Numbered from the stretch's first letter, positions 40,001 to 44,034 are shown. The stretch: DNA of 64,000 nt from Bugulina stolonifera (GCA_935421135.1 OW285192.1:1531501-1595500); one strand, 5' to 3'. Numbers and translations: made by a program. Notes: generated from the sequence alone by a model not told the origin.

Positions 40001-40937
40001 GAAAAATCTCTGGCTGGCTCGTCTAGCAGGTAGAGAGGTACATTCTTTGCCGCACTACAAGAATGAGAAGATGGGAACTAATAATACACTGATGCTGCTA
40101 CCTTTAAAGCTGCATTTAAAAATATAACCAAATAAAAGCATCCCTACAAGAATGGGACCTCAACTCCTACACCCTTGGGTCACAAGATTAACAGGCCCAT
40201 TCTATTCAACACCTCACTTCCACCTTACACTCCCAGCACACACACGTCTACTGTTGACCCCACTTGCACGTTACACGCCCAGCACACACACGTCTACTGT
40301 TGACCCCACTTCCACCTTACACGCCCAGCACACACACATCTACTGTTGACCCCACTTCCACCTTACACTCCCAGCACACACACATCTACTGTTGACCTCA
40401 CTTCCACCTTACACTCCCAGCACACACAAAGTCATGTCTACTGGTTACCTTACTTGCACCTTACGCTACCAACGAATACACACACGTCTACTGGTTATAT
40501 CCTTCAGTCATGCAACTTCTTCAACATGTATTCATAGATCCATACTTTTGTACCCTTTCATTGCTTTAATAATATTGGAATACAGAAGCATGTCATGTCT
40601 AGAACATTCTGTGCAGATTATTTTAAGGTGAGGTGCAGTAAAAGAGTTGAGTGATGCACCTGACTGCCTGTTAACACCAGTGCTCTGCTGACCAAACTGG
40701 TTACATGTGTGTTACGGATACTCACAAGGAAAAGGTTGTGTTTAGCAGGTCATGTTCTCGATCAGTCAGGCGCAGCCAGTTCTTATCTGAACATTCGATG
40801 TCGTCATACGAGGTAGAGTTCAAGTCATACGTTCTCTTGCACTGACATTCACCACAGATGTCCTGAGAAAAACCTACTGCTATCAGCAGAGAGAACACAG
40901 CCCAGAGCAGCTGTGACATGCTCCTCATTTTTCAGAC
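854..40937 (-). CDS. Gene A, whole model: LRR - EGF - 5x SRCR - EGF - MAM - EGF extracellular protein (partial at 3' end)
   Basis: A large secreted or cell-surface protein assembled from about 58 exons on the minus strand. It starts at 40928 with a signal peptide. The order is LRR block 1 (E2-E11), LRR block 2 with its own N-terminal and C-terminal cysteine caps (E12-E17), EGF-like modules, five SRCR domains, EGF-like modules, one MAM domain and EGF-like modules running off the left edge. Each exon was delimited by AG acceptor and GT donor on the minus strand. Intron phases agree at every junction, and the lengths sum to 9,514 nt (3,171 codons plus one base). These modules are typical of adhesion, ligand-binding and immune-type receptors in animals. 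No transmembrane helix is visible here. The weakest join is LRR to EGF across 27618-31255, supported only by matching phase 1 and by the absence of another start. If it is wrong, two genes lie head to tail. I do not recognise a named orthologue. Confidence 0.7.
1140..1350. repeat. 30-bp minisatellite, about 7 copies
   Basis: Unit containing gagcacatatgggagggaag; intronic. Open frames here are by-products of the unit length. Confidence 0.9.
1548..1683 (-). CDS. Gene A: EGF-like module
   Basis: 136 nt, phase 1-2, HCQQGATCLDLVNG, CDCPPGYSGKKC, IAECVQNGCSNH. Confidence 0.92.
1858..2088. repeat. 24-25-bp minisatellite, about 9 copies
   Basis: Unit based on gagtcatcaggtgatactac; intronic, copies vary at a few positions. 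Confidence 0.9.
2134..2283 (-). CDS. Gene A: EGF-like module
   Basis: 150 nt, phase 1-1, CSNSPCQHGSLCTDLSG, CHCRPGYTGRLC, VDINEC. Confidence 0.92.
2290..3045. repeat. Short repeat with higher-order structure
   Basis: Basic 20-bp unit tatgtatgtacagcatgtaa, organised into larger blocks. The block starting gactatagtaagtatgtaca recurs at about 2313, 2514 and 2790. Confidence 0.9.
3164..3394 (-). CDS. Gene A: two EGF-like modules, first Ca-binding
   Basis: 231 nt, phase 1-1, DTDECAINQVVCAHGGTC, CTCSSGFTGRHC, VDDCLTVDCGKGRC, CVCDDGWKG. Its acceptor is repeated in the 31-bp array just beyond it. Confidence 0.92.
3387..3800. repeat. 31-bp minisatellite carrying a copied 3' splice site, about 13 copies
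   Basis: The unit includes cctgcag, and on the minus strand tacctgcag|gt is exactly the acceptor and first bases of the exon ending at 3394. Every copy is therefore an acceptor look-alike; the others lead to an early stop. Confidence 0.9.
3922..4116 (-). CDS. Gene A: EGF-like modules
   Basis: 195 nt, phase 1-1, CYCEEGYTGTYC, VDGCASSPCHGQATC, CQCPSPATG. Confidence 0.9.
4633..4774 (-). CDS. Gene A: MAM domain end, start of EGF-like module
   Basis: 142 nt, phase 0-1. ISFEFERLGSS and LYIALDDIFLDR match the MAM C-terminus (iAlDDI). NWQCNHNQLC begins the next EGF-like module. Confidence 0.87.
4775..5193. other. No gene seen: MAM-domain intron
   Basis: AT-rich intronic sequence without a clear repeat or element. 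Confidence 0.5.
5194..5305 (-). CDS. Gene A: MAM domain, exon 3
   Basis: 112 nt, phase 2-0, KTLWLNDYDRGSRWFGVERV and LALSNQDFT. Confidence 0.87.
5306..5773. other. No gene seen: MAM-domain intron
   Basis: AT-rich intronic sequence; nothing recognised. Confidence 0.5.
5774..5918 (-). CDS. Gene A: MAM domain, exon 2
   Basis: 145 nt, phase 1-2, GYYLTLDVHKMAEMS and RVLFYAMYNGRRDGVLYV: the MAM core (F-x-Y-x-M-x-G...G-x-L-x-V). Confidence 0.87.
5985..6245. repeat. 31-bp minisatellite carrying a copied 5' splice site, about 8 copies
   Basis: Each unit contains cctttactactgaa. On the minus strand this is the end of MAM exon 1 (SSK) followed by its donor gttag. Reading through gives a stop at once. 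Confidence 0.88.
6235..6402 (-). CDS. Gene A: MAM domain, exon 1
   Basis: 168 nt, phase 1-1. CDFESNMCDGNFTGSPSWYR is the MAM start (C-x-F-E...C). It ends HTYPFSSK. The last bases plus donor are repeated in the adjacent array at 5985-6245. Confidence 0.85.
6522..6656 (-). CDS. Gene A: EGF-like module before the MAM domain
   Basis: 135 nt, phase 1-1, INGCVKNGCFVGVEC, ICGECPGELRGDG. No ORF-length frame outside the exon. Confidence 0.82.
6959..7144 (-). CDS. Gene A: EGF-like module
   Basis: 186 nt, phase 1-1, INGCQYNDTC, LCRDVPS, CERCPHGMEGSGDSS, ending KGC. Confidence 0.85.
7387..7581 (-). CDS. Gene A: EGF-like module
   Basis: 195 nt, phase 1-1, ADYCNEVFRPCDSRMQC, HCTSCPLGTLGREK, ending DPAVC. 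Confidence 0.85.
7755..7820. repeat. 13-bp tandem repeat
   Basis: About five copies of tgtacgactgcag within an intron. Confidence 0.8.
7914..8045 (-). CDS. Gene A: EGF-like module
   Basis: 132 nt, phase 1-1, IDYCEQDVCSENEVC and CDCASGYTRQPVTKAC. Confidence 0.88.
8348..8539 (-). CDS. Gene A: EGF-like module
   Basis: 192 nt, phase 1-1, EIDLCLSSP, LLCYNDSN, CTDVPHEEL, CVCPPGMTGDGYGPSGC. Confidence 0.9.
8727..8891 (-). CDS. Gene A: EGF-like module
   Basis: 165 nt, phase 1-1, DIDGCIQTPCYGTC and CAPCPRGMYGDGIGRDGC. Confidence 0.9.
9274..9411 (-). CDS. Gene A: EGF-like module
   Basis: 138 nt, phase 1-1, LDACQVGNNSC, ELCSDLP, CACPLGMHPISERSC. Confidence 0.88.
9726..9922 (-). CDS. Gene A: EGF-like modules
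   Basis: 197 nt, phase 2-1, CGPCPPGMTGSGYGPAGC, NNIDSCAGNPC, CICPAGTVGVGAGNSSC. Confidence 0.9.
10125..10845. repeat. Compound 10-20-bp array
   Basis: agtacacagc-type units. The left half mixes in a cagtgtacacagtacctac variant, and the right half is a nearly pure agtacacagcac run. It lies in the 2.3-kb intron 9923-12192. Confidence 0.92.
10910..11590. repeat. 26-bp AT-rich array, about 25 copies
   Basis: Unit tatgacttatatattacata plus acatac. The last dozen copies are nearly identical and the first dozen vary. Confidence 0.92.
11600..12192. other. Intron of gene A with a 44-bp palindrome
   Basis: Mostly unremarkable. At 12072-12115 two 17-base arms (actagtagactatacac) flank a 10-base loop and can form a hairpin. 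Confidence 0.6.
12193..12344 (-). CDS. Gene A: EGF-like module, first part
   Basis: 152 nt, phase 0-2, AKDCVEYDACAVTPPPC and DVECVDTPA. Its last codon is split with the exon at 9726-9922 across a 2.3-kb repeat-filled intron. Confidence 0.85.
12541..12863 (-). CDS. Gene A: two EGF-like modules in one exon
   Basis: 323 nt, phase 1-0, DIDFCAMSRTPC, CRCYAGYAQNTTGVKGRC, PPIDICADDVC, CSACLPGYVGG. The longest EGF exon here. Confidence 0.9.
13195..13935. repeat. 30-bp minisatellite, about 24 copies
   Basis: Unit accaatcagaggtcagtatc plus acagagtac. Because 30 is a multiple of three, both strands show long open frames, which I do not regard as genes. Confidence 0.93.
14023..14194 (-). CDS. Gene A: EGF-like module
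   Basis: 172 nt, phase 0-1, DCCIDGDACVDQPCGPNLQC and CGACPPGTQRNRTSQKC. Confidence 0.85.
14308..14378 (-). CDS. Gene A: EGF-like module, short middle exon
   Basis: 71 nt, phase 1-0, GYTCDECGEGYVSSSAVEC. It links the neighbours in frame. Confidence 0.8.
14544..14795 (-). CDS. Gene A: EGF-like modules, first of Ca-binding type
   Basis: 252 nt, phase 1-1, DIDECSADRNPCHNKSSC, then CSACPQGTED, LEKNGCIPSMC and EQCADVK. Confidence 0.88.
14989..15191 (-). CDS. Gene A: SRCR domain 5 end and EGF-like module
   Basis: 203 nt, phase 2-1. HCEKEIRPCN to LLSVRC finishes the SRCR; YDGYDACSPQTNTC to CPPGYEGNGYVC is an EGF-like module. Confidence 0.88.
15205..15360. repeat. Imperfect 16-bp repeat
   Basis: About ten copies of cctactaacaaagtga variants in the intron between the two exons of SRCR 5. 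Confidence 0.8.
15377..15635 (-). CDS. Gene A: SRCR domain 5, N-terminal two thirds
   Basis: 259 nt, phase 1-2, HGHYGEVTVYEQLGWKAMC, TFVCKNLGYRSGFA, YGRECSSG. Confidence 0.9.
15964..16220 (-). CDS. Gene A: SRCR domain 4, C-terminal half
   Basis: 257 nt, phase 2-1, AILSDDIACRTGTNHLLRCE, SSDPVKSLYG, PVIVSCQH. The upstream intron is almost entirely a 22-bp tandem array. Confidence 0.88.
16255..17645. repeat. 22-bp minisatellite, about 60 copies
   Basis: Unit cattacatactctatacg plus catg. Variant types are grouped in blocks: TATTACACACTC at 16340-16520, GCATTACATACTC at 16540-17070, GTATTACATACTC at 17080-17380, and the tail with ACACATG. It fills the SRCR 4 intron. Confidence 0.95.
17770..17918 (-). 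CDS. Gene A: SRCR domain 4, N-terminal half
   Basis: 149 nt, phase 0-2, VRIVDRSNTPASRGRVEIKL, VWSTL, ATAICLTSGYQ: a canonical SRCR start. Confidence 0.9.
18062..18285. repeat. 11-bp tandem repeat, about 20 copies
   Basis: Almost perfect aacacagcttg copies in an intron of the SRCR block. Confidence 0.95.
18540..18656 (-). CDS. Gene A: SRCR domain 3, C-terminal half
   Basis: 117 nt, phase 0-0, VTCRYWNYWSN, EPGCSG, QLGCASSQLE: the C-terminal SRCR cysteines. Confidence 0.82.
19196..19413 (-). CDS. Gene A: SRCR domain 3, N-terminal half
   Basis: 218 nt, phase 1-0, EGFRLVGKENYLQMRVG, then NGRFGWGYLPA and DICRSLGYKHMVT. Confidence 0.88.
19441..20010. repeat. About 66-bp tandem repeat, 8 to 9 copies
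   Basis: Each unit contains a (tg)n run and acatgtatatacacatatac, within the intron between SRCR 2 and SRCR 3. Confidence 0.92.
20098..20218 (-). CDS. Gene A: SRCR domain 2, C-terminal half
   Basis: 121 nt, phase 0-1, ending LTAALYVKCY; QC near the middle pairs as in SRCR folds. Confidence 0.8.
20356..20528 (-). CDS. Gene A: SRCR domain 2, N-terminal half
   Basis: 173 nt, phase 1-0, GYQLLGSTLPSNGIAYI then LSVCYVDNSDLYQTAASIC. Divergent SRCR with the usual cysteine. Confidence 0.8.
20590..20672 (-). pseudogene. Optional or decayed SRCR-start exon with an in-frame stop
   Basis: 83 nt with good acceptor and donor (gtaagtt). Read in the phase fixed by the previous exon it gives ISCVRLPKSNTSSIAATWDY and then a TGA eight bases before the donor. 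Skipping it joins the flanking exons perfectly (phase 1 to phase 1). It is either a poison exon or a dead fragment of a lost SRCR domain. Confidence 0.45.
20797..20868. repeat. 72-bp imperfect hairpin
   Basis: Arms agctattggttaaaattaag and its near reverse complement at the other end; probably a tiny MITE in an intron. Confidence 0.6.
20981..21175 (-). CDS. Gene A: SRCR domain 1, C-terminal half
   Basis: 195 nt, phase 1-1. It begins ICRHLGYRTGRS (SRCR vCrqLGy motif), contains MACDWSAF, and ends HHIQCGH. Confidence 0.88.
21441..21623 (-). CDS. Gene A: SRCR domain 1, N-terminal half
   Basis: 183 nt, phase 1-1. It reads FSFRLSGTSAPG and GHLQVFYNEVWGDVVYY, matching the SRCR start (RLxGG...GxVEV...W). 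Confidence 0.85.
21719..21877 (-). CDS. Gene A: cysteine-rich EGF-like module before the SRCR block
   Basis: 159 nt, phase 1-1, LDLCKPNPC to SCCVSS. It joins in phase to the first SRCR exon. Confidence 0.85.
22170..22409 (-). CDS. Gene A: EGF-like modules, one of Ca-binding type
   Basis: 240 nt, phase 1-1, reading CGPCPKGYTGDGRVC followed by TDTDEC, the start of a calcium-binding EGF. Confidence 0.88.
22610..22915. repeat. AT-rich tandem region
   Basis: Repeated tgtatatataaatactatat and relatives; intronic. Confidence 0.85.
22923..23037 (-). CDS. Gene A: EGF-like modules
   Basis: 115 nt, phase 0-1, reading CTCPDGMVGDGLTSC and NDTDPCSGDSNPC. Its acceptor is part of the repeat unit at 23031-23230. 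Confidence 0.85.
23031..23232. repeat. 30-bp minisatellite carrying a copied 3' splice site, about 6.5 copies
   Basis: The unit contains atgttacctagcaaca. On the minus strand ttgctag|gtaacat is the acceptor and first codons of the EGF exon ending at 23037. Confidence 0.9.
23455..23625 (-). CDS. Gene A: EGF-like modules
   Basis: 171 nt, phase 0-0. SCSCAPGTTGAGWGVFGC completes one module; DIDGCMLEPC begins another. Donor gtatgtg. Confidence 0.88.
23932..24450. mobile_element. Fold-back (long inverted repeat) element
   Basis: About 200-bp arms (23932-24131 and 24255-24450) are inverted copies of each other at roughly 85-90% identity by eye, with outer ends actattcatgccacggata and its complement. 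No open frame; intronic. I could not find a convincing target-site duplication. Confidence 0.85.
24510..24661 (-). CDS. Gene A: EGF-like modules, end of one and start of next
   Basis: 152 nt, phase 1-0. GRYCVEINGCDRNPC closes one module and opens the next; it ends EEDDPYM at gtaatag. Confidence 0.82.
24727..26019. mobile_element. Non-autonomous hAT-like DNA transposon
   Basis: Ends are CAGGGGTGCCCAAA and, reversed, CAGTGATGCCCAAATAGCGG followed by CCCGCGGGC, the familiar end type of hAT/Charlie-like elements. No transposase frame survives. An 8-bp target duplication is not obvious. It sits in an intron of gene A and hosts a second element at 24901-25258. Confidence 0.7.
24901..25258. mobile_element. 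Fold-back element with a tRNA-like core
   Basis: Inverted arms of about 85 bp (atgatgtattttaagcaaag... and its near complement) flank a core that, on the minus strand, has an A-box-like TGGTGTAGTGGTAGC and a B box GGTTCAAACCC. A tRNA-derived SINE inside a fold-back structure, nested in the hAT element. Confidence 0.7.
26117..26224 (-). CDS. Gene A: EGF-like module, first part
   Basis: 108 nt, phase 1-1, DDDPC to CGDCPHG with five cysteines. The sixth is in the next exon (GRYC). The intron that follows contains a hAT element. Confidence 0.85.
26571..26738 (-). CDS. Gene A: EGF-like module with extra cysteines
   Basis: 168 nt, phase 1-1. It starts DIDMC, carries CDQCPPGLVSALDGEDC, and adds QCC at the end. 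Confidence 0.85.
26880..27075. repeat. About 33-bp tandem repeat, 5 to 6 copies
   Basis: Unit with actggtacagctctaatcat and gtgtaa; intronic. Confidence 0.88.
27182..27334 (-). CDS. Gene A: EGF-like module
   Basis: 153 nt, phase 1-1, six cysteines. It reads DPCVTAPC and ends CPLGMTGSGYGPQGC. The GYGPxGC ending recurs in several modules of this gene. Confidence 0.88.
27468..27617 (-). CDS. Gene A: EGF-like module
   Basis: 150 nt, phase 1-1, six cysteines, ending CPEGFKGDGVSC. This is the first EGF-like module after the LRR blocks. If joined directly to exon 17 the junction reads PSC-A-CESGSNPC. Confidence 0.85.
28183..28428 (+). pseudogene. Possible LINE reverse-transcriptase C-terminal fragment
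   Basis: An 81-codon open frame. SHFKTLKIIPIKTLFEFTTL followed by HHNTRQ resembles the end of non-LTR reverse transcriptases (SH...LxIxPxxxLF...HxxNTR). It has no start context and no upstream domain, so it is a fragment in the intron between the LRR and EGF parts. Confidence 0.45.
29081..29242 (-). CDS. Possible extra cysteine-rich exon between the LRR and EGF parts of gene A
   Basis: 162 nt, phase 1-1, open, with seven to eight cysteines (CIMCQYSNC, DNC, FLC, SFC). It would fit in frame between exon 17 and the first EGF exon. The acceptor has no pyrimidine tract and the donor (cagg|gtttga) is weak. It may be chance or a transposon remnant. Confidence 0.25.
30020..30440 (-). pseudogene. LINE (non-LTR retrotransposon) reverse-transcriptase C-terminal fragment
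   Basis: An open frame of 136 codons. ICRPILEYADVVWDPLTK, IQNSAIRFIANL and ENRRKNHRLCLLTRIL match the well-known tail of CR1/Jockey-type reverse transcriptases (RPxLEYAxxVWDP...QxxAARF...RR). The catalytic domain is absent, so this is a 5'-truncated insertion in a gene A intron. Confidence 0.8.
30450..30660. other. Very AT-rich intronic stretch
   Basis: Extended att/aat sequence between the LINE fragment and the palindrome; no feature seen. Confidence 0.5.
31065..31230. mobile_element. 166-bp near-perfect palindrome (fold-back MITE)
   Basis: Two 83-bp arms meet with no loop at ggaaactatagtttcc; I count about two mismatches. It starts atattgacctctcattattg and ends with the complement, 25 bp beyond the donor of the LRRCT exon. 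Confidence 0.9.
31256..31431 (-). CDS. Gene A exon 17: LRR C-terminal cap of block 2
   Basis: 176 nt, phase 2-1. NNPYDCTCPAIDFWIYYNQ, then MNCETPSKLSG and NYPSC, a classic LRRCT with four cysteines. It ends in phase 1, the phase at which the EGF-like exons begin. Confidence 0.9.
31545..31715. repeat. Imperfect gagtactagcaca repeat
   Basis: Irregular 13-27-bp copies of agagtaccagagtactagca in an LRR intron. Confidence 0.8.
31744..31945 (-). CDS. Gene A exon 16: LRR units
   Basis: 202 nt, phase 1-2, reading KLDLSHNYIQNFTYLM and LDMEYNLIERIDDDV. Confidence 0.85.
32340..32600. repeat. About 50-bp minisatellite carrying a copied 5' splice site, 5 copies
   Basis: The unit acaacttacaggtacccgca plus ggtggttgg is, on the minus strand, the end of LRR exon 15 (QPPAGT) and its donor gtaagttgt. 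Confidence 0.9.
32571..32768 (-). CDS. Gene A exon 15: LRR units
   Basis: 198 nt, phase 1-1, reading DLSHNVIRGLPCNAF and WKFLDLSYNCIDMNM. Its 3' end (PPAGT) and donor are repeated in the adjacent minisatellite at 32340-32600. Confidence 0.85.
32901..32992 (-). CDS. Gene A exon 14: LRR unit
   Basis: 92 nt, phase 2-1, reading DLSSNYITNICHEYGKGSLW. Confidence 0.8.
33282..33376 (-). CDS. Gene A exon 13: LRR unit
   Basis: 95 nt, phase 0-2, reading LKQLKVLNLRHNRIENIGVH, a clear LRR. Confidence 0.9.
33650..33976 (-). CDS. Gene A exon 12: second LRR N-terminal cap and LRR units
   Basis: 327 nt, phase 0-0. Four clustered cysteines (SNC, YIC, LHC and flanking) followed by LPIIPTSFPGTPWYVDMSNN and IITLDLSYNVIG. 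This is a second LRRNT plus LRRs, so the protein has two separate LRR blocks. Confidence 0.85.
34372..34489 (-). CDS. Gene A exon 11: LRR C-terminal cap of block 1
   Basis: 118 nt, phase 2 to 0. NPYSCRCGMAPIYRHV followed by DIICYM is the LRRCT signature (N-P-x-x-C-x-C) and closes the first LRR block. Confidence 0.8.
34835..34930 (-). CDS. Gene A exon 10: LRR unit
   Basis: 96 nt, phase 2-2, reading FSNNRLGTISEDWLEAYHN. It leads into the cysteine cap in the next exon. Confidence 0.8.
35168..35380 (-). CDS. Gene A exon 9: three LRR units
   Basis: 213 nt, phase 2-2. It contains LETLDVSSNRISDL and LIDLDISSNKVKAI, textbook LxxLxLxxN repeats. The best-matching LRR exon in the gene. Confidence 0.9.
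35430..35690. repeat. 12-bp tandem repeat
   Basis: gcaaggtgctat copies, perfect in the first half and degenerate in the second, beside LRR exon 9. Confidence 0.92.
36205..36399 (-). CDS. Gene A exon 8: LRR units
   Basis: 195 nt, phase 2-2. It reads VGLRTIPHSFKEFVELKELL, then LSENAIVSL, two LRR turns, and a 35-residue insertion ending DKLTML. Confidence 0.8.
36622..36705 (-). CDS. Gene A exon 7: LRR unit
   Basis: 84 nt, phase 2-2, reading LSLHGLAVGTDVSFLEQLL. Confidence 0.75.
37273..37353 (-). CDS. Gene A exon 6: LRR unit
   Basis: 81 nt, phase 2-2, reading LNIGKNDFHLPLTQDLF, with the N-x-x-L pattern of an LRR. Confidence 0.8.
38076..38156 (-). CDS. Gene A exon 5: LRR unit
   Basis: 81 nt, phase 2-2, reading FLVNKLNERLQGL at the end. 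Donor gtaagtta. Confidence 0.75.
38385..39394. repeat. 36-bp minisatellite carrying a copied 5' splice site, about 28 copies
   Basis: The unit acttacagtacattgagaga plus gggagtagtagtga reads on the minus strand as the last ~22 nt of LRR exon 4 followed by gtaagtattcac. In the LRR frame each extra copy begins with an immediate TAA. Confidence 0.93.
39395..39472 (-). CDS. Gene A exon 4: LRR unit next to a donor-bearing minisatellite
   Basis: 78 nt, phase 2-2, reading FDLSKLEDLADVLDQVS. The last ~22 nt plus the donor are the unit of the 36-bp array that fills the downstream intron. Confidence 0.75.
39711..39788 (-). CDS. Gene A exon 3: LRR unit
   Basis: 78 nt, phase 2-2, reading IVEIPDNYFAHDLFSNLTE. 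Leucine/isoleucine spacing fits an LRR. Donor gtaagtc. Confidence 0.75.
39971..40054 (-). CDS. Gene A exon 2: LRR unit
   Basis: 84 nt, phase 2 to phase 2, reading NVPLYLLDEPARDFSG. The size and phase are the usual one-repeat-per-exon LRR organisation. Confidence 0.75.
40170..40500. repeat. About 47-bp tandem repeat, 6 to 7 copies
   Basis: Unit cacacacgtctactgttgac plus cccacttccaccttacacgcccag in intron 1 of gene A. Confidence 0.9.
40726..40937 (-). CDS. Gene A exon 1: start codon, signal peptide, LRR N-terminal cysteine cap
   Basis: ATG at 40928, preceded by a short leader and an acceptor. The first 22 residues have a basic start and a hydrophobic core (LLWAVFSLLIAV), a classic signal peptide. 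DICGECQCKR follows and resembles an LRRNT cap. Ends in phase 2 at gtgagt. This is the only convincing initiator for the minus-strand gene. Confidence 0.85.
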
Positions 40938-41430
40938 CTGAAAAAAGTCCACCAACATTAAGGATTAAACACTTTAATGAATCGGTGGGTTTTATGAGTT
41001 GGAACTATAATCGCTTTTTGAAAATGGGTGAGCTTGGAAAATGTACAATTAAGAATTAGCTGCAAGTGTGTTGATGAATCTGCTACTAATTTGTGGAGCT
41101 GTGTATAAATTGGATTAAGAGGGATGATGCAAAATTGAAGTGTGCATACATTGTAAAGCAATGTGATATCAATTCTACACTGCGGTGCTGACGAACCTTC
41201 AATTGAGAATTTACCCACCACACATGGTACACTTCTAACACTGGATACACATGTAAGGGCATTTATGTGTCTCCATAGTAAATAAGTGAGAGGGCAGCCT
41301 TTTTAAAAGATGGAGCAAAATAATTTTGTTATATTGGACACGATAATACAACAGCTCACATACATGTATATTATATATTAGATGGCATGTAATGTAAACA
41401 TTCTACCATCAAAGTGAATAAAGTACTCAC

Positions 41431-41530
41431 CAGAAAGACTCAGCTGTGTGCCCCACAATAGCAGGCTGATAAAATGGGACTGCCCACAGAGCTGCTGTTG
41501 AGAGGGTACAGATGCTGTCAGTTAATTGCT
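41431..41530 (-). other. Probable 5' untranslated exon of gene A (right end approximate)
   Basis: A strong donor (ctg|gtgagtactt on the minus strand, GT at 41429-41430) can pair with the acceptor tttttcag at 40938-40939, just before the start codon exon. It contains no long open frame, so it would be a noncoding leader exon. The transcription start is not identifiable. Confidence 0.4.
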
Positions 41531-41992
41531 CTAGTACCAACTGAAGTTAAAGGGCTGCTTAGTAGTAGAGTAGAGTACAATTAAAATAGCTAGATATAGC
41601 CACTGAATATAGCTTAATAATTACTAACATTTGAAAATGTCCTCTCTATTCAGGAGAACACAACTTCACATTACATGTACATGTATAACCAATAGCTTAT
41701 AACATCCCATTGTCCATAGCTTGTAGCTTCCGCACCAGTGTTTACAAGCATGTTATAGCAATACTGATTTTATAGACTGTGTACCCTACCTTGTTTTACT
41801 GCACAATTATTGGGGCAGGTCAAGCACAAACTCTGATGCAACAATACTTTCACTAAAAGCTGCTATTTTAGTGGATATACAAGGATATGCATTCAGATTT
41901 ATGCTTCCAGTGTACACACTGCCTATGGCCGGCAGATCAATTTCATCCAACAAGATGAGTAAGTTATCTAAAGAATGGACACTTCTGACGGA

Positions 41993-44034
41993 CTCAAGTG
42001 TTTGCTCCAGCACTACTGTGTGGGGGGGGGCTCAGAGGGACTCAACTGTTTGCTCCAGCACTACTGTGTGTGGGGGGGGGAGTACACAAGCATGGTTTGT
42101 ATAATATGTCAATGTAGACCTTGGATCAGCTGCTATACATTGTATTGTTTGTAACTGTTTATAAACTGTGCAGTAGGTTGACCTAACCTACTTATTCGGT
42201 GAGCACAGCTGTCAGTACTGGTGTGGAGTAAATAACACATGATACAATACATGCATGAAGAATGTTGAAGGTTATCTTCTATTGTGTATATTGCAATGTA
42301 TATTTAAAACAGCACAACTATAAGAAAATAGAATATCAGAGAAAGAAAAGCAAACAAACACAATGCATTTATATATAAGTTTAATTGTACAAAGAAAAAA
42401 CTTGGTAAAATATTTATTCAGGATTTAGACACGGGTTGAAGGGGTTGAAGCGATCAAAAGAGATCTTGTCATAATACAGAATCTAAGGCCACGGATATTT
42501 GAAAGTATTGCAAACTTAATTAATAGATTTGTAGATAGTTACATGTACATGTATTTGTGTGCTAAGCTATTCTGGGGAGACCATGTACTGCATATCAATA
42601 CATTGCAGTCTAACACAGTGGATTGTATTACACTCTCGTTTGCACATGCATGTAGTACATGTTTTATAGAGAGATAATATTATAGAGTAGTCAGTCAGCA
42701 GACGTCATCCAGTCTAGTTAAAACTCATCTTCACAACTAATACGGCAAAGTGAGACTCTACAATACACCACAGTACCATGGAAACACAGTGTGTTACTGA
42801 GACTCTACAATACACCACAGTACCATGGAAACACAGTGTGTTACTGAGACTCTACAATACACCACAGTACCATGGAAACACAGTGTGTTACTGAGACTCT
42901 ACAATACACCACAGTACCATGGAAACACGGTGTGTTACCGAGACTCTACAATACACCACAGTACTGTGGTGAAACAGCCTCCGTGGTAATGGCACCTAGG
43001 CCAGCCACACTGACAATATTATTAGCTGACATTTAATTACCTATTCTTATCCATGCATTGTTATCCATACTCACCTATGCATCCACTATTATCTCATATA
43101 CTGCGTGTCTTATATATATCTGTATTAGCAATCAAGCCTTGGGATTACGTTCTATTGCAACTTGGTTTTTCCCACACTTATATACTTATTTAGTAATTGT
43201 CTGTACTTGCTTGATTGTGCATTATTAGAGTCTTTTGCCACTTTATATAGTAACTTTGTGGCCGACCTTATAGGTTTAGCTCATAATTATATACGACATG
43301 TTTCTCCTTATTGTAAGCACATTTTGTGCAAAGGCCTACCTTTTATGTGGCCGAGTCGGGCGGAACCAGACATATTGTTGCGTCAGTTCCGGAGCCGACC
43401 CCATGTCGGCTGGACGACACCATGTCGTACACTTTTTGCCGGAAGTTTGTTTTGTATATAAGGCAGTGCATTTTGTGTTGTAATTCAGTTGTTGATTGCG
43501 CTTGAATAAAGCAACATCTCCTAACTCAATCTACAGAGGCTTACTCTTTAGGCGGGTAGCTCCACCTGAGAATCCTTTGGATTCAGTACGGCTCGAGCTC
43601 ACCTCATCCTAGGCTAAGCACATCTCTATCCACCCCTTAGGCTTAGGCCGATCCCGGGTTCTAATGAACCTAGCGTCGGACTTAGGTTCTCAAGGTTAGA
43701 CATTCTTTCTCTACACTCCCTCGGAGTATAAACTCTACATGACCTACGTCGGTCCTGAGCTCCAATGAGTCTCGGCATCGGCCTACGTCTGATATAATCT
43801 ACACTATAAAGAGCACCCATAATTGTTCACTCTTTTATGTAATGAGCAGAAGGTACACTTGGTCGGCCTCTACCACCTTCCAAGCCCTTCACATACTTGT
43901 AGCCCTCGGCTCTCGTATGCAATAGCACTCAAGAACATTACAGTACCATGGAAATACGGTGTGTTACTGACATGGAAACGCTAACGCAGTATGTCACTGA
44001 TATGTAAATAGGGTATGCTGTTAAAGGGGTTATG
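41993..44034. repeat. Left copy of a ~1.1-kb direct repeat, interrupted by a solo LTR
   Basis: Excluding 42961-43942 it matches 47990-49158 almost throughout, including the 45-bp gctccagcactactgtgtgg repeat at its start and the 46-bp ctctacaatacaccacagta array at its end. On the minus strand it keeps an acceptor-like site, a short open stretch and AATAAA (42413-42418). Confidence 0.88.
42965..43942 (+). mobile_element. Solo LTR
   Basis: Starts TGTGGTGAAACAGCC, ends AACATTACA, and is flanked by the 4-bp duplication GTAC (42961-42964, 43943-43946). It has a TATA box (tatataag, 43455) about 50 bp before AATAAA (43505), the usual U3-R layout. Its sequence around 43360-43510 resembles the LTR at 61562-62277. 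Confidence 0.85.
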
